A stretch of DNA of 64,000 nt from Cladorhizidae sp. MBARI D1340-BT2. Taxonomy: Eukaryota > Porifera > Demospongiae > Poecilosclerida > Cladorhizidae. Position numbers and translations under genes: made by a program. Below, piece by piece: positions 49,134 to 62,881 of the stretch (position 1 is its first letter; each line of letters starts with the position of its first letter). The notes beneath the pieces are model-generated. The model was not told the origin of the DNA. It worked only from the letters and a program-made list of their open reading frames with translations, and did no database searches. The stretch is taken from positions 32,476,222 to 32,540,221 of the forward strand of contig JAQNBH010000003.1 of assembly GCA_028752905.1 (NCBI GenBank). Reading direction: 5' to 3'.

Positions 49134-51483
49134 GCTAACTCAGATGCAACCACATGTCTCCCGTACAGACCTACTCTCTCCCTGGTGCCATGAGCTAATT
49201 CAGAGGCAACCACATGTCTCCCGTACAGACCTACTCTCTCACTGGTACCATGAGCTAACTCAGAGGCAACCACATGTCTCCCGTACAGACCTACTCTCTC
49301 ACTGGTGCCATGATCTAACTCAGAGGCAACGACATGTCTCCCGTACAGACCTATTCTCTCACTGGTGCCATTAGCTAACTCAGAGGCAACCACATGTCTC
49401 CCGTACAGACCTACTCTCTCACTGGTGCCATGAGCTAACTCAGAGGCAACCACATGTCTCCCGTACAGACCTACTCTCTCACTGGTTCCATGAGCTAACT
49501 CAGAGGCAACCACATGTCTCCCGTACAGACCTACTCTCTCACTGGTGCCATGAGCTAACTCAGAGGCAACCACATGTCTCCCGCACAGACCTACTCGCTC
49601 ACTGGTGCCATGAGCTAACTCAGAGGCAACCACATGTCTCCCGTACAGACCTACACTCTCACTGGTGCCATGAGCTAACTAAGAGGCAACCACATGTCTC
49701 CCGTACAGACCTACTCTCTCACTGGTGCCATTAGCTAACCCAGATACAATCACATGTCTCCTGTACAGATCTACTCTCTCACTGGTGCCATGAGCTAACT
49801 CAGAGGCAACCACATGTCTCCCGCACAGACCTACTCTCCCACTGGTGCCATGAGCTAACTCAGAGGCAACCACATGTCTCCCATACAGACCTACTCTCCC
49901 ACTGGTGCCATGAGCTAACTCAGAGACAACCACATGTCTCCCGTACAGACCAACTCTCTCACTGGTGCCATGAGCTAACTCAGAGGCAACCACATGTCTC
50001 CCGTACAGACCTACTCTCTCATTGGTGACATGAGCTAACTCAGAGGCAATCACATGTCTCTCGTACAGACCTTCTCTCTCACTGGTGCCATGAGCTAACT
50101 AAGAGGCAACGACATGTCTCCCGTACAGACCTACTCTCCCACTGGTGCCATGAGCTAACTCAGAGACAACCACATGTCTCCCTTACAGACCTATTCTCTC
50201 ACTGGTGCCATAAGCTAACTAAGAGGCAACCACATGTCTCCCGTACAGACCTATTCTCTCACTGGTGCCAAGAGCTAATTCAGAGGCAACCACATGTCTC
50301 CTGTACAGACCTACTTCTCACTGGTGCCATGAGCTAACTCCGAGGCAACCACATGTCTCCCGTACAGACCTACTCTCTCAGTGGTGCCATAAGCTAACTC
50401 AGAGGCAACCACATGTCTCCCGTACAGACCTACTCTCTCACTGGTGCCATGCGCTAACTCAGAGGCAACCACATGTCTCCCGTACAGACCTACATGTACT
50501 CTATCACAAGTGCCATGAGCTAACTCAGAGGCAACCACATGTCTCCCGTACAGACCTACTCTCTCACTGGTGCCATGAGCTAACTCAGAGGCAACCACAT
50601 GTCTCGTGTACAGACCTACTGTCTCACTGGTGCCATGAGCTAACTCAGAGGCAACCACATGTCTCCCGTACAGACCTACTCTCTCACTGGTGCCATGAGC
50701 TAACTCAGAGGCAACCACATGTCTCCCGTACAGACCTACTCTCTCACTGGTGCCATGAGCTAACTCAGAGGCAACCACATGTCTCCCGTTCAGACCTATT
50801 CTCTCACTGGTGCCATGAGCTAACTCAGAGGAAACCACATGTCTCCCGTACAGACCTACTCTCTCACTGATGCCATGAGCTAACTCAGAGGCAACCACAT
50901 GTCTCCCGTACAGAGCTACTCTCTCACTGGTGCCTTGAGCTAACTTAGAGGCAACCACATGTCTCCCATACAGACCTACTCTCTCACTGGTGCCATGAGC
51001 TAACCCAGAGGCAAACACATGTCTCCCGTACAGACCTACTCTCCCACTGGTGCCATGAGCTAACTCAGAGACAACCACATGTCTCCCGTACAGACCTACT
51101 CTCTCTCTGGTGCCATGAGCTAACTCAGAGGCAACCACATGCCTCCCGTACAGACCTACTCTCTCACAGGTGCCATGAGCTAACTCAGAGGCAACCACAT
51201 GTCTCACGCACAGCGCACAGACCTACTCTCCCACTGGTGCCATGAGCTAACTCAGAGGCAACCACATGTCTCCCGTACAGACCTACTCTCCCACTGGTGC
51301 CATGAGCTATTAGAGACAACCACATGTCTCCCGTTCAGACCTACTCTCTCACTAGTGCCATCAGCTAACTCAGAGGCAACCACATGTCTCCCGTACAGAC
51401 CTACTCTCTCAGTGATGCCATGAGCTAACTAATAGGCAACCACATGTCTCCCGTACAGACCTACTCTCTTACTGGTGCCATCA
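49134..51483. repeat. Segmental duplication H, copy 1 (2,350 bp)
   Basis: It runs from the CAGATGCAACC monomer to the base before the same monomer in copy 2. Shared private states are CTCTATCACAAGTGCC, TCTCGTGTACAG, GGTGCCTTGAGC and CACTAGTGCCATCAG. It also contains the 66-bp (50,453), 67-bp (51,179) and 58-bp (51,306) monomers. Confidence 0.92.
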
Positions 51484-53714
51484 GCTAACTCAGATGCAAC
51501 CACATGTCTCCCGTACAGACCTACTCTCTCCCTGGTGCCATGAGCTAACTCAGAGGCAACCACATGTCTCCCGTACAGACCTACTCTCTCACTGGTACCA
51601 TGAGCTAACTCAGAGGCAACCACATGTCTCCCGTACAGACCTACTCTCTCACTGGTGCCATGATCTAACTCAGAGGCAACGACATGTCTCCCGTACAGAC
51701 CTATTCTCTCACTGGTGCCATTAGCTAACTCAGAGGCAACCACATGTCTCCCGTACAGACCTACTCTCTCACTGGTGCCATGAGCTAACTCAGAGGCAAC
51801 CACATGTCTCCCGTACAGACCTACTCTCTCACTGGTGCCATGAGCTAACTCAGAGGCAACCACATGTCTCCCGTACAGACCTACTCTCTCACTGGTGCCA
51901 TGAGCTAACTCAGAGGCAACCACATGTCTCCCGCACAGACCTACTCGCTCACTGGTGCCATGAGCTAACTCAGAGGCAACCACATGTCTCCCGTACAGAC
52001 CTACACTCTCACTGGTGCCATTAGCTAACCCAGATACAATCACATGTCTCCTGTACAGATCTACTCTCTCACTGGTGCCATGAGCTAACTCAGAGGCAAC
52101 CACATGTCTCCCGCACAGACCTACTCTCCCACTGGTGCCATGAGCTAACTCAGAGGCAACCACATGTCTCCCATACAGACCTACTCTCCCACTGGTGCCA
52201 TGAGCTAACTCAGAGACAACCACATGTCTCCCGTACAGACCAACTCTCTCACTGGTGCCATGAGCTAACTCAGAGGCAACCACATGTCTCCCGTACAGAC
52301 CTACTCTCTCATTGGTGACATGAGCTAACTCAGAGGCAATCACATGTCTCTCGTACAGACCTTCTCTCTCACTGGTGCCATGAGCTAACTAAGAGGCAAC
52401 GACATGTCTCCCGTACAGACCTACTCTCCCACTGGTGCCATGAGCTAACTCAGAGACAACCACATGTCTCCCTTACAGACCTATTCTCTCACTGGTGCCA
52501 TAAGCTAACTAAGAGGCAACCACATGTCTCCCGTACAGACCTATTCTCTCACTGGTGCCAAGAGCTAATTCAGAGGCAACCACATGTCTCCCGTACAGAC
52601 CTACTCTCTCAGTGGTGCCATAAGCTAACTCAGAGGCAACCACATGTCTCCCGTACAGACCTACTCTCTCACTGGTGCCATGCGCTAACTCAGAGGCAAC
52701 CACATGTCTCCCGTACAGACCTACATGTACTCTATCACAAGTGCCATGAGCTAACTCAGAGGCAACCACATGTCTCCCGTACAGACCTACTCTCTCACTG
52801 GTGCCATGAGCTAACTCAGAGGCAACCACATGTCTCGTGTACAGACCTACTGTCTCACTGGTGCCATGAGCTAACTCAGAGGCAACCACATGTCTCCCGT
52901 ACAGACCTACTCTCTCACTGGTGCCATGAGCTAACTCAGAGGCAACCACATGTCTCCCGTACAGACCTACTCTCTCACTGGTGCCATGAGCTAACTCAGA
53001 GGCAACCACATGTCTCCCGTTCAGACCTATTCTCTCACTGGTGCCATGAGCTAACTCAGAGGAAACCACATGTCTCCTGTACAGACCTACTCTCTCACTG
53101 ATGCCATGAGCTAACTCAGAGGCAACCACATGTCTCCCGTACAGAGCTACTCTCTCACTGGTGCCTTGAGCTAACTTAGAGGCAACCACATGTCTCCCAT
53201 ACAGACCTACTCTCTCACTGGTGCCATGAGCTAACTCAGAGGCAACCACCTGTCTCCCGTACAGACCTACTCTCCCACTGGTGCCATGAGCTAACTCAGA
53301 GACAACCACATGTCTCCCGTACAGACCTACTCTCTCTCTGGTGCCATGAGCTAACTCAGAGGCAACCACATGCCTCCCGTACAGACCTACTCTCTCACAG
53401 GTGCCATGAGCTAACTCAGAGGCAACCACATGTCTCACGCACAGCGCACAGACCTACTCTCCCACTGGTGCCATGAGCTAACTCAGAGGCAACCACATGT
53501 CTCCCGTACAGACCTACTCTCCCACTGGTGCCATGAGCTATTAGAGACAACCACATGTCTCCCGTTCAGACCTACTCTCTCACTAGTGCCATCAGCTAAC
53601 TCAGAGGCAACCACATGTCTCCCGTACAGACCTACTCTCTCAGTGATGCCATGAGCTAACTAATAGGCAACCACATGTCTCCTGTACAGACCTACTCTCT
53701 TACTGGTGCCATCA
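51484..53714. repeat. Segmental duplication H, copy 2 (2,231 bp)
   Basis: This abuts copy 1 with no intervening monomer. It is 119 bp shorter: the CTAAGAGG monomer (49,674 in copy 1) and the 59-bp CTTCTC monomer region (50,274 in copy 1) are lost or fused, leaving a chimeric monomer at 52,564-52,623 that starts GCTAATTC and ends CTCAGTGGTGCC. Confidence 0.92.
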
Positions 53715-53894
53715 GCTAACTCAGAGGCAACTACATGTCTCCTGTACAGACCTACTCTCTCACTGGTGCCATGAGCAAATTTAGAGGCAACCACATGTCT
53801 CCTGTACAGACCTACTCTCTTACTGGTGCCATCAGCTAACTCAGAGGCAACTACATGTCTCCTGTACAGACCTACTCTCTCACTGGTGCCATGA

Positions 53895-56800
53895 GCAAAT
53901 TCAGAGGCAACCACATGTCTCCTGTACAGACCTACTCTCTCACTGATACCATGAGCTAACTCAGAGGCAACCACATGTCTCCTGTACATACCTACTCACT
54001 GGTGCCATGAGCTAACTCAGAGGCAACTACGTGTCTCCCATACAGACCTACATACTCTCTCACTGGTGCCATGAGCTAACTCAGAGGCAACCACATGTCT
54101 CCCGTACAGACCTACTCTCTCACTGGTGCCATGAGCTAACTCAGAGGCAACAACAAGTCTCCCGTACAGACCTACTCTCTCACTGGTGCCATGAGCTAAC
54201 TCAGAGGCAACCACATGTCTCCCGTACAGACCTACTCTCTCACTGGTGCCATGAGCTAACTCAGAGGCAACCACATGTCTCCCGTACAGACCTACTCTCT
54301 CACTGGTGCCATGAGCTAACTCATAGGCAACCACATGTCTCCCGTACAGACGTACTCTCTCACTCATGCCATGATCTAACTCAGAGGCAACCACATGTCT
54401 CCCGTACAGACCTACTCTCTCACTGGTGCCATGAGCTAACTCAGAGGCAACCACATGTCTCCCGTACAGACCTACTCTCTCACTGGTGCCATTAGCTAAC
54501 TCAGAGGCAACCACATGTCTTCCGTACAGACCTACTCTCTCACTGGTGCCATGAGCTAACTCAGAGGCAACCACATGTCTCCCGTACAGACCTACACTCT
54601 CACTGGTGCCATGAGCTAACTAAGAGGCAACCACATGTCTCCCGTACAGACCTACTCTCTCACTGGTGCCATTAGCTAACCCAGATACAATCACATGTCT
54701 CCTGTACAGGTCTACTCTCTCACTGGTGCCATGAGCTAACTCAGAGGCAACCACATGTCTCCCGCACAGACCTACTCTCCCACTGGTGCCATGAGCTAAC
54801 TCAGAGGCAACCACATGTCTCCCATACAGACCTACTCTCCCACTGGTGCCATGAGCTAACTCAGAGACAACCACATGTCTCCCGTACAGACCTACTCTCT
54901 CACTGGTGCCATGAGCTAACTCAGAGGCAACCACATGTCTCCCGTACAGACCTACTCTCTCACTGGTGCCATGAGCTAACTCAGAGGCAACCACATGTCT
55001 CCCGTACAGACCTACTCTCTCACTGGTGCCATGAGCTAACTCAGAGGCAACCACATGTCTCCCGTACAGACGTACTCTCTCACTCATGCCATGATCTTAC
55101 TCAGAGGCAACCACATGTCTCCCGTACAGACCTACTCTCTCACTGGTGCCATGAACTAACTCAGAGGCAACCACATGTCTCCCGTACAGACCTACTCTCT
55201 CACTGGTGCCATGAGCTAACTCAGAGGCAACCACATGTCTCCCGTACAGACCTACTCTCTCACTGGTGCCATGAGCTAACTCAGAGGCAACCACATGTCT
55301 CCCGTACAGACCTACACTTGCACTGGTGCCATGAGCTAACTAAGAGGCAACCACATGTCTCCCGTACAGACCTACTCTCTCACTGGTGCCATTAGCTAAC
55401 CCAGATATAATCACATGTCTCCTGTACAGGTCTACTCTCTCACTGGTGCCATGAGCTAACTCAGAGGCAACCACATGTCTCCCGCACAGACCTACTCTCC
55501 CACTGGTGCCATGAGCTAACTCAGAGGCAACCACATGTCTCCCATACAGACCTACTCTCCCACTGGTGCCATGAGCTAACTCAGAGACAACCACATGTCT
55601 CCCGTACAGACCTACTCTCTCACTGGTGCCATGAGCTAACTCAGAGGCAACCACATGTCTCCCGTACAGACCTACTCTCTCACTGGTGCCATGAGCTAAC
55701 TCATAGGCAACCACATGTCTCCCGTACAGACCTACTCTCTCACTGGTGCCATGAGCTAACTCAGAGGCAAACACATGTCTCCCGTACAGACGTACTCTCT
55801 CACTCATGCCATGATCTTACTCAGAGGCAACCACATGTCTCCCGTCCAGACCTACTCTCTCACTGGTGCCATGAACTAACTCAGAGGCAACCACATGTCT
55901 CCCGTACAGACCTACTCTCTCACTGGTGCCATGAGCTAACTCAGAGGCAACCACATGTCTCCCGTACAGACCTACTCTCTCACTGGTGCCATGAGCTAAC
56001 TCAGAGACAACCACATGTCTCCCGTACAGACCTACACTCGCACTGGTGCCATGAGCTAACTAAGAGGCAACCACATGTCTCCCGTACAGACCTACTCTCT
56101 TACTGGTGCCATTAGCTAACCCAGATACAATCACATGTCTCCTGTACAGATCTACTCTCTCACTGGTGCCATGAGCTAACTCAGAGGCAACCACATGTCT
56201 CCCGCACAGACATACTCTCCCACTGGTGCCATGAGCTAACTCAGAGGCAACCACATGTCTCCCATACAGACCTACTCTCCCACTGGTGCCATGAGCTAAC
56301 TCAGACACAACCACATGTCTCCCGTACAGACCTACTCTCTCACTGGTGCCATGAGCTAACTCAGAGGCAACCACATGTCTCCCGTACAGACCTACTCTCT
56401 CACTGGTGCCATGAGCTAACTCAGAGGCAATCACATGTCTCTCGTACAGACCTACTCTCTCACTTGTGCCATGAGCTAACTCAGAGGCAACGACATGTCT
56501 CCCGTACAGACCTACTCTCCCACTGGTGCCATGAGCTAACTCAGAGACAACCACATGTCTCCCTTACAGACCTATTCTCTCACTGGTGCCATAAGCTAAC
56601 TAAGAGGCAACCACATGTCTCCCGTACAGACCTATTCTCTCACTGGTGCCATGAACTAACTCAGAGGAAACCACATGTCTCCTGTACAGACCTACTCTCT
56701 CACTGGTGCCATGAGCTAACTCAGAGGCAACCACATGTCTCCCGTACAGAGCTACTCTTTCACTGGTGCCATGAGCTAACTTAGAGGCAACCACATCTCT

Positions 56801-57612
56801 CCCATACAGACCTACTCTCTCACTGGTGCCATGAGCTAACTCAGAAGCAACCACATGTCTCCCGTACGGACCTACTCTCCCACTGGTGCCATGAGCTAAC
56901 TCAGAGGCAACCACATGTCTCCCGTACAGACCTACAACTCTCTCACTGGTGCCATGAGCTAACTCAGAGGCAACCACTTGCCTCCCGTACAGACCTACTC
57001 TCTCACTGGTGCCATGAGCTAACTCAGAGGCAACCACATATCTCCCGCACAGACCTACTCTCCCACTGATGCCATGAGCTAACTCAGAGGCAACCACATG
57101 TCTCCCGTACAGACCTACTCTACCACTGGTGCCATGAGCTACTTAGAGACAACCACATGTCTCCCGTTCAGACCTACTCTCTCACTGGTGCCATGAGCTA
57201 ACTCAGAGGCAACCACATGTCTCCCGTACAGACCTACTCTCTCAGTGGTGCCATGAGCTAACTCAGAGGCAACCACATTTCTCCCGTACAGACCTACTCT
57301 CTCACTGGTGCCATGAGCTAACTCAGAGGCAACCACATGTCTCCTGTACAGACCTACTCTCTCATTGGTGCCATGAGCAAATTCAGAGGCAACCACATCT
57401 CTCCTGTACAGACCTACTCTCTCACTGATACCATGAGCTAACTCAGAGGCAACCACATGTCTCCCATACAGACCTACTCACTGGTGCCATGAGCTAACTC
57501 AGAGGCAACTACGTGTCTCCCATACAGACCTACTCTCTCACTGGTGCCATGAGCTAACTCAGAGGCAACCACATGTCTCCCGTACAGACCTACTCTCTCA
57601 CTGGTGCCATGA
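53895..57612. repeat. Segmental duplication I, copy 1 (offset 5,219 then 5,159 bp)
   Basis: It holds a 56/64 pair (53,955 and 54,011), two complete 12-monomer units (54,615-56,054) and the CTAAGAGG to 56-bp series ending at 57,492. Everything returns at 59,114-62,771. Just before it a two-monomer unit is doubled (CTCTTACTGG plus CAACTACATG, around 53,655-53,894). Confidence 0.9.
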
Positions 57613-57663
57613 GAGGCAACCACATGTCTCCCTTACAGACCTATTCTCTCACTGGTGCCATAA
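57613..57663. repeat. Chimeric 51-bp monomer at a crossover point
   Basis: The left part has the 51-bp class deletion (CATGAGAGGCAACC) and the right part is the CCCTTACAGACCTATTC monomer ending GCCATAAGC. In the other arrays these two types are far apart in the series. To its right the sequence is a third copy of the 50.2-51.4 kb region, so the crossover that joined two segments lies within about 30 bp here. Confidence 0.85.
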
Positions 57664-59113
57664 GCTAACTAAGAGGCAACCACATGTCTCCCGTACAGAC
57701 CTATTCTCTCACTGGTGCCAAGAGCTAATTCAGAGGCAACCACATGTCTCCTGTACAGACCTACTTCTCACTGGTGCCATGAGCTAACTCAGAGGCAACC
57801 ACATGTCTCCCGTACAGACCTACTCTCTCAGTGTTGCCATAAGCTAACTCAGAGGCAACCACATGTCTCCCGTACAGACCTACTCTCTCACTGGTGCCAT
57901 GCGCTAACTCAGAGGCAACCACATGTCTCCCGTACAGACCTACATGTACTCTATCACAAGTGCCATGAGCTAACTCAGAGGCAACCACATGTCTCCCGTA
58001 CAGACCTACTCTCTCACTGGTGCCATGAGCTAACTCAGAGGCAACCACATGTCTAGTGTACAGACCTACTGTCTCACTGGTGCCATGAGCTAACTCAGAG
58101 GCAACCACATGTCTCCCGTACAGACCTACTCTCTCACTGGTGCCATGAGCTAACTCAGAGGCAACCACATGTCTCCCGTACAGACCTACTCTCTCACTGG
58201 TGCCATGAGCTAACTCAGAGGCAACCACATGTCTCCCGTTCAGACCTACTCTCCCACTGGTGCCATGAGCTAACTCAGAGACAAGCACATGTCTCCCTTA
58301 CAGACATATTCTCTCACTGGTGTCATGAGCTAACTAAGAGGCAACCACATGTCTCCCGTACAGACCTATTCTCTCACTGGTGCCATGAGCTAACTCAGAG
58401 GAAACCACATGTCTCCTGTACAGACCTACTCTCTCACTGATGCCATGAGCTAACTCAGAGGCAACCACATGTCTCCCGTACAGAGCTACTCTCTCACTGG
58501 TGCCATGAGCTAACTTAGAGGCAACCACATGTCTCCCATACAGACCTACTCTCTCACTGGTGCCATGAGCTAACTCAGAGGCAACCACATGTCTCCCGTA
58601 CAGACCTAATCTCCCACTGGTGCCATGAGCTAACTCAGAGACAACCACATGTCTCCCGTACAGACCTACTCTCTCTCTGGTGCCATGAGCTAACTCAGAG
58701 GCAACCACATGCCTCCCGTACAGACCTACTCTCTCACTGGTGCCATGAGCTAACTCAGAGGCAACCACATGTCTCACGCACAGCGCACAGACCTACTCTC
58801 CCACTGGTGCCATGAGCTAACTCAGAGGCAACCACATGTCTCCCGTACAGACCTACTCTCCCACTGGTGCCATGAGCTATTAGAGACAACCACATGTCTC
58901 CCGTTCAGACCTACTCTCTCACTAGTGCCATCAGCTAACTCAGAGGCAACCACATGTCTCCCGTACAGACCTACTCTCTCAGTGGTGCCATGAGCTAACT
59001 AATAGGCAACCACATGTCTCCCATACAGACCTACTCTCTTACTGGTGCCATCAGCTAACTCAGAGGCAACTACATGTCTCCTGTACAGACCTACTCTCTC
59101 ACTGGTGCCATGA
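57664..59113. repeat. Partial third copy of duplication H
   Basis: It matches 50,214-51,483 at 7,450 bp, then 7,570 bp. Markers are the 59-bp CTTCTC (57,724), the 66-bp with CTATCACAAGTGCC (57,903), the 67-bp (58,749), the 58-bp (58,876) and CACTAGTGCCATCAG. TCTAGTGTACAG at 58,052 replaces TCTCGTGTACAG of the other two copies. Confidence 0.87.
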
Positions 59114-62100
59114 GCAAATTCAGAGGCAACCACATGTCTCCTGTACAGACCTACTCTCTCACTGATACCATGAGCTAACTCAGAGGCAACCACATGTCTC
59201 CCGTACAGACCTACTCACTGGTGCCATGAGCTAACTCAGAGGCAACTACGTGTCTCCCATACAGACCTACATACTCTCTCACTGGTGCCATGAGCTAACT
59301 CAGAGGCAACCACATGTCTCCCGTACAGACCTACTCTCTCACTGGTGCCATGAGCTAACTCAGAGGCAACCACAAGTCTCCCGTACAGACCTACTCTCTC
59401 ACTGGTGCCATGAGCTAACTCAGAGGCAACCACATGTCTCCCGTACAGACCTACTCTCTCACTGGTGCCATGAGCTAACTCAGAGGCAACCACATGTCTC
59501 CCGTACAGACCTACTCTCTCACTGGTGCCATGAGCTAACTCATAGGCAACCACATGTCTCCCGTACAGACATACTCTCTCACTCATGCCATGATCTAACT
59601 CAGAGGCAACCACATGTCTCCCGTACAGACCTACTCTCTCACTGGTGCCATGAGCTAACTCAGAGGCAACCACATGTCTCCCGTACAGACCTACTCTCTC
59701 ACTGGTACCATTAGCTAACTCAGAGGCAACCACATGTCTTCCGTACAGACCTACTCTCTCACTGGTGCCATGAGCTAACTCAGAGGCAACCACATGTCTC
59801 CCGTACAGACCTACACTCTCACTGGTGCCATGAGCTAACTAAGAGGCAACCACATGTCTCCCGTACAGACCTACTCTCTCACTGGTGCCATTAGCTAACC
59901 CAGATACAATCACATGTCTCCTGTACAGGTCTACTCTCTCACTGGTGCCATGAGCTAACTCAGAGGCAACCACATGTCTCCCGCACAGACCTACTCTCCC
60001 ACTGGTGCCATGAGCTAACTCAGAGGCAACCACATGTCTCCCATACAGACCTACTCTCCCTCTGGTGCCATGAGCTAACTCAGAGACAACCACATGTCTC
60101 CCGTACAGACCTACTCTCTCACTGGTGCCATGAGCTAACTCAGAGGCAACCACATGTCTCCCGTACAGACCTACTCTCTCACTGGTGCCATGAGCTAACT
60201 CAGAGGCAACCACATGTCTCCCGTACAGACCTACTCTCTCACTGGTGCCATGAGCTAACTCAGAGGCAACCACATGTCTCCCGTACATACGTACTCTCTC
60301 ACTCATGCCATGATCTTACTCAGAGGCAACCACATGTCTCCCGTACAGACCTACTCTCTCACAGGTGCCATGAACTAACTCAGAGGCAACCACATGTCTC
60401 CCGTACAGACCTACTCTCTCACTGGTGCCATGAGCTAACTCAGAGGCAACCACATGTCTCCCGTACAGAGCTACTCTCTCACTGGTGCCATGAGCTAACT
60501 CAGAGGCAACCACATGTCTCCCGTACAGACCTACACTCGCACTGGTGCCATGAGCTAACTAAGAGGCAACCACATGTCTCCCGTACAGATCTACTCTCTC
60601 ACTGGTGCCATTAGCTAACCCAGATACAATCACATGTCTCCTGTACAGGTCTACTCTCTCACTGGTGCCATGAGCTAACTCAGAGGCAACCACATGTCTC
60701 CCATACAGACCTACTCTCCCACGGGTGCCATGAGCTAACTCAGAGACAACCACATGTCTCCCGTACAGACCTACTCTCTCACTGGTGCCATGAGCTAACT
60801 CAGAGGCAACCACATGTCTCCCGTACAGACCTACTCTCTCACTGGTGCCATGAGCTAACTCAGAGGCAACCACATGTCTCCCGTACAGACCTACTCTCTC
60901 ACTGGTGCCATGAGCTAACTCAGAGGCAACCACATGTCTCCCGTACAGACGTACTCTCTCACTCATGCCATGATCTTACTCAGAGGCAACCACATGTCTC
61001 CCGTACAGACCTACTCTCTCACTGGTGCCATGAACTAACTCAGAGGCAACCACATGTCTCCCGTACAGACCTACTCTCTCACTGGTGCCATGAGCTAACT
61101 CAGAGGCAACCACATGTCTCCCGTACAGACCTACTCTCTCACTGGTGCCATGAGCTAACTCATAGGCAACCACATGTCTCCCGTACAGACCTACACTCGC
61201 ACTGGTGCCATGAGCTAACTAAGAGGCAACCACATGTCTCCCGTACAGACCTACTCTCTCACTGGTGCCATTAGCTAACCCAGATACAATCACATGTCTC
61301 CTGTACAGATCTACTCTCTCACTGGTGCCATGAGCTAACTCAGAGGCAACCACATGTCTCCCGCACAGACCTACTCTCCCACTGGTGCCATGAGCTAACT
61401 CAGAGGCAACCACATGTCTCCCATAGAGACCTACTCTCCCACTGGTGCCATGAGCTAACTCAGACACAACCACATGTCTCCCGTACAGACCTACTCTCTC
61501 ACTGGTGCCATGAGCTAACTCAGAGGCAACCACATGTCTCCCGTACAGACCTACTCTCTCACTGGTGCCATGAGCTAACTCAGAGGCAATCACATGTCTC
61601 TCGTACAGACCTACTCTCTCACTTGTGCGATGAGCTAACTCAGAGGCAACGACATGTCTCCCGTACAGACCTACTCTCCCACTGGTGCCATGAGCTAACT
61701 CAGAGACAACCACATGTCTCCCTTACAGACCTATTCTCTCACTGGTGCCATAAGCTAACTAAGAGGCAACCACATGTCTCCCGTACAGACCTATTCTCTC
61801 ACTGGTGCCATGAACTAACTCAGAGGAAACCACATGTCTCCTGTACAGACCTACTCTCTCACTGGTGCCATGAGCTAACTCAGAGGCAACCACATGTCTC
61901 CCGTACAGAGCTACTCTTTCACTGGTGCCATGAGCTAACTTAGAGGCAACCACATCTCTCCCATACAGACCTACTCTCTCACTGGTGCCATGAGCTAACT
62001 CAGAAGCAACCACATGTCTCCCGTATGGACCTACTCTCCCACTGGTGCCATGAGCTAACTCAGAGGCAACCACATGTCTCCCGTACAGACCTACAACTCT

Positions 62101-62771
62101 CTCACTGGTGCCATGAGCTAACTCAGAGGCAACCACTTGCCTCCCGTACAGACCTACTCTCTCACTGGTGCCATGAGCTAACTCAGAGGCAACCACATAT
62201 CTCCCGCACAGACCTACTCTCCCACTGATGCCATGAGCTAACTCAGAGGCAACCACATGTCTCCCGTACAGACCTACTCTACCACTGGTGCCATGAGCTA
62301 CTTAGAGACAACCACATGTCTCCCGTTCAGACCTACTCTCTCACTGGTGCCATGAGCTAACTCAGAGGCAACCACATGTCTCCCGTACAGACCTACTCTC
62401 TCAGTGGTGCCATGAGCTAACTCAGAGGCAACCACATTTCTCCCGTACAGACCTACTCTCTCACTGGTGCCATGAGCTAACTCAGAGGCAACCACATGTC
62501 TCCTGTACAGACCTACTCTCTCACTGGTGCCATGAGCAAATTCAGTGGCAACCACATCTCTCCTGTACAGACCTACTCTCTCACTGATACCATGAGCTAA
62601 CTCAGAGGCAACCACATGTCTCCCATACAGACCTACTCACTGGTGCCATGAGCTAACTCAGAGGCAACTACGTGTCTCCCATACAGACCTACTCTCTCAC
62701 TGGTGCCATGTCCTAACTCAGAGGCAACCACATGTCTCCCGTACAGACCTACTCTCTCACTGGTGCCATGA
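59114..62771. repeat. Segmental duplication I, copy 2
   Basis: This repeats 53,895-57,612. The second 12-monomer unit has lost its CCCGCACAG monomer (660 bp, 60,554-61,213), which changes the offset from 5,219 to 5,159 bp. Shared private states are CTACACTCGCAC, CAGACACAACC, CACTTGCCTCCC and CTCTACCACTGG. At 62,772 it continues with an ordinary 51-bp monomer, where copy 1 has the chimera. Confidence 0.9.
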
Positions 62772-62881
62772 GAGGCAACCACATGTCTCCCGTACAGACC
62801 TACTCTCTCACTGGTGCCATGAGCTAACTCAGAGGCAACCACATGTCTCCCGTAAGGTCTACTCTCTCACTGGTGCCATGA

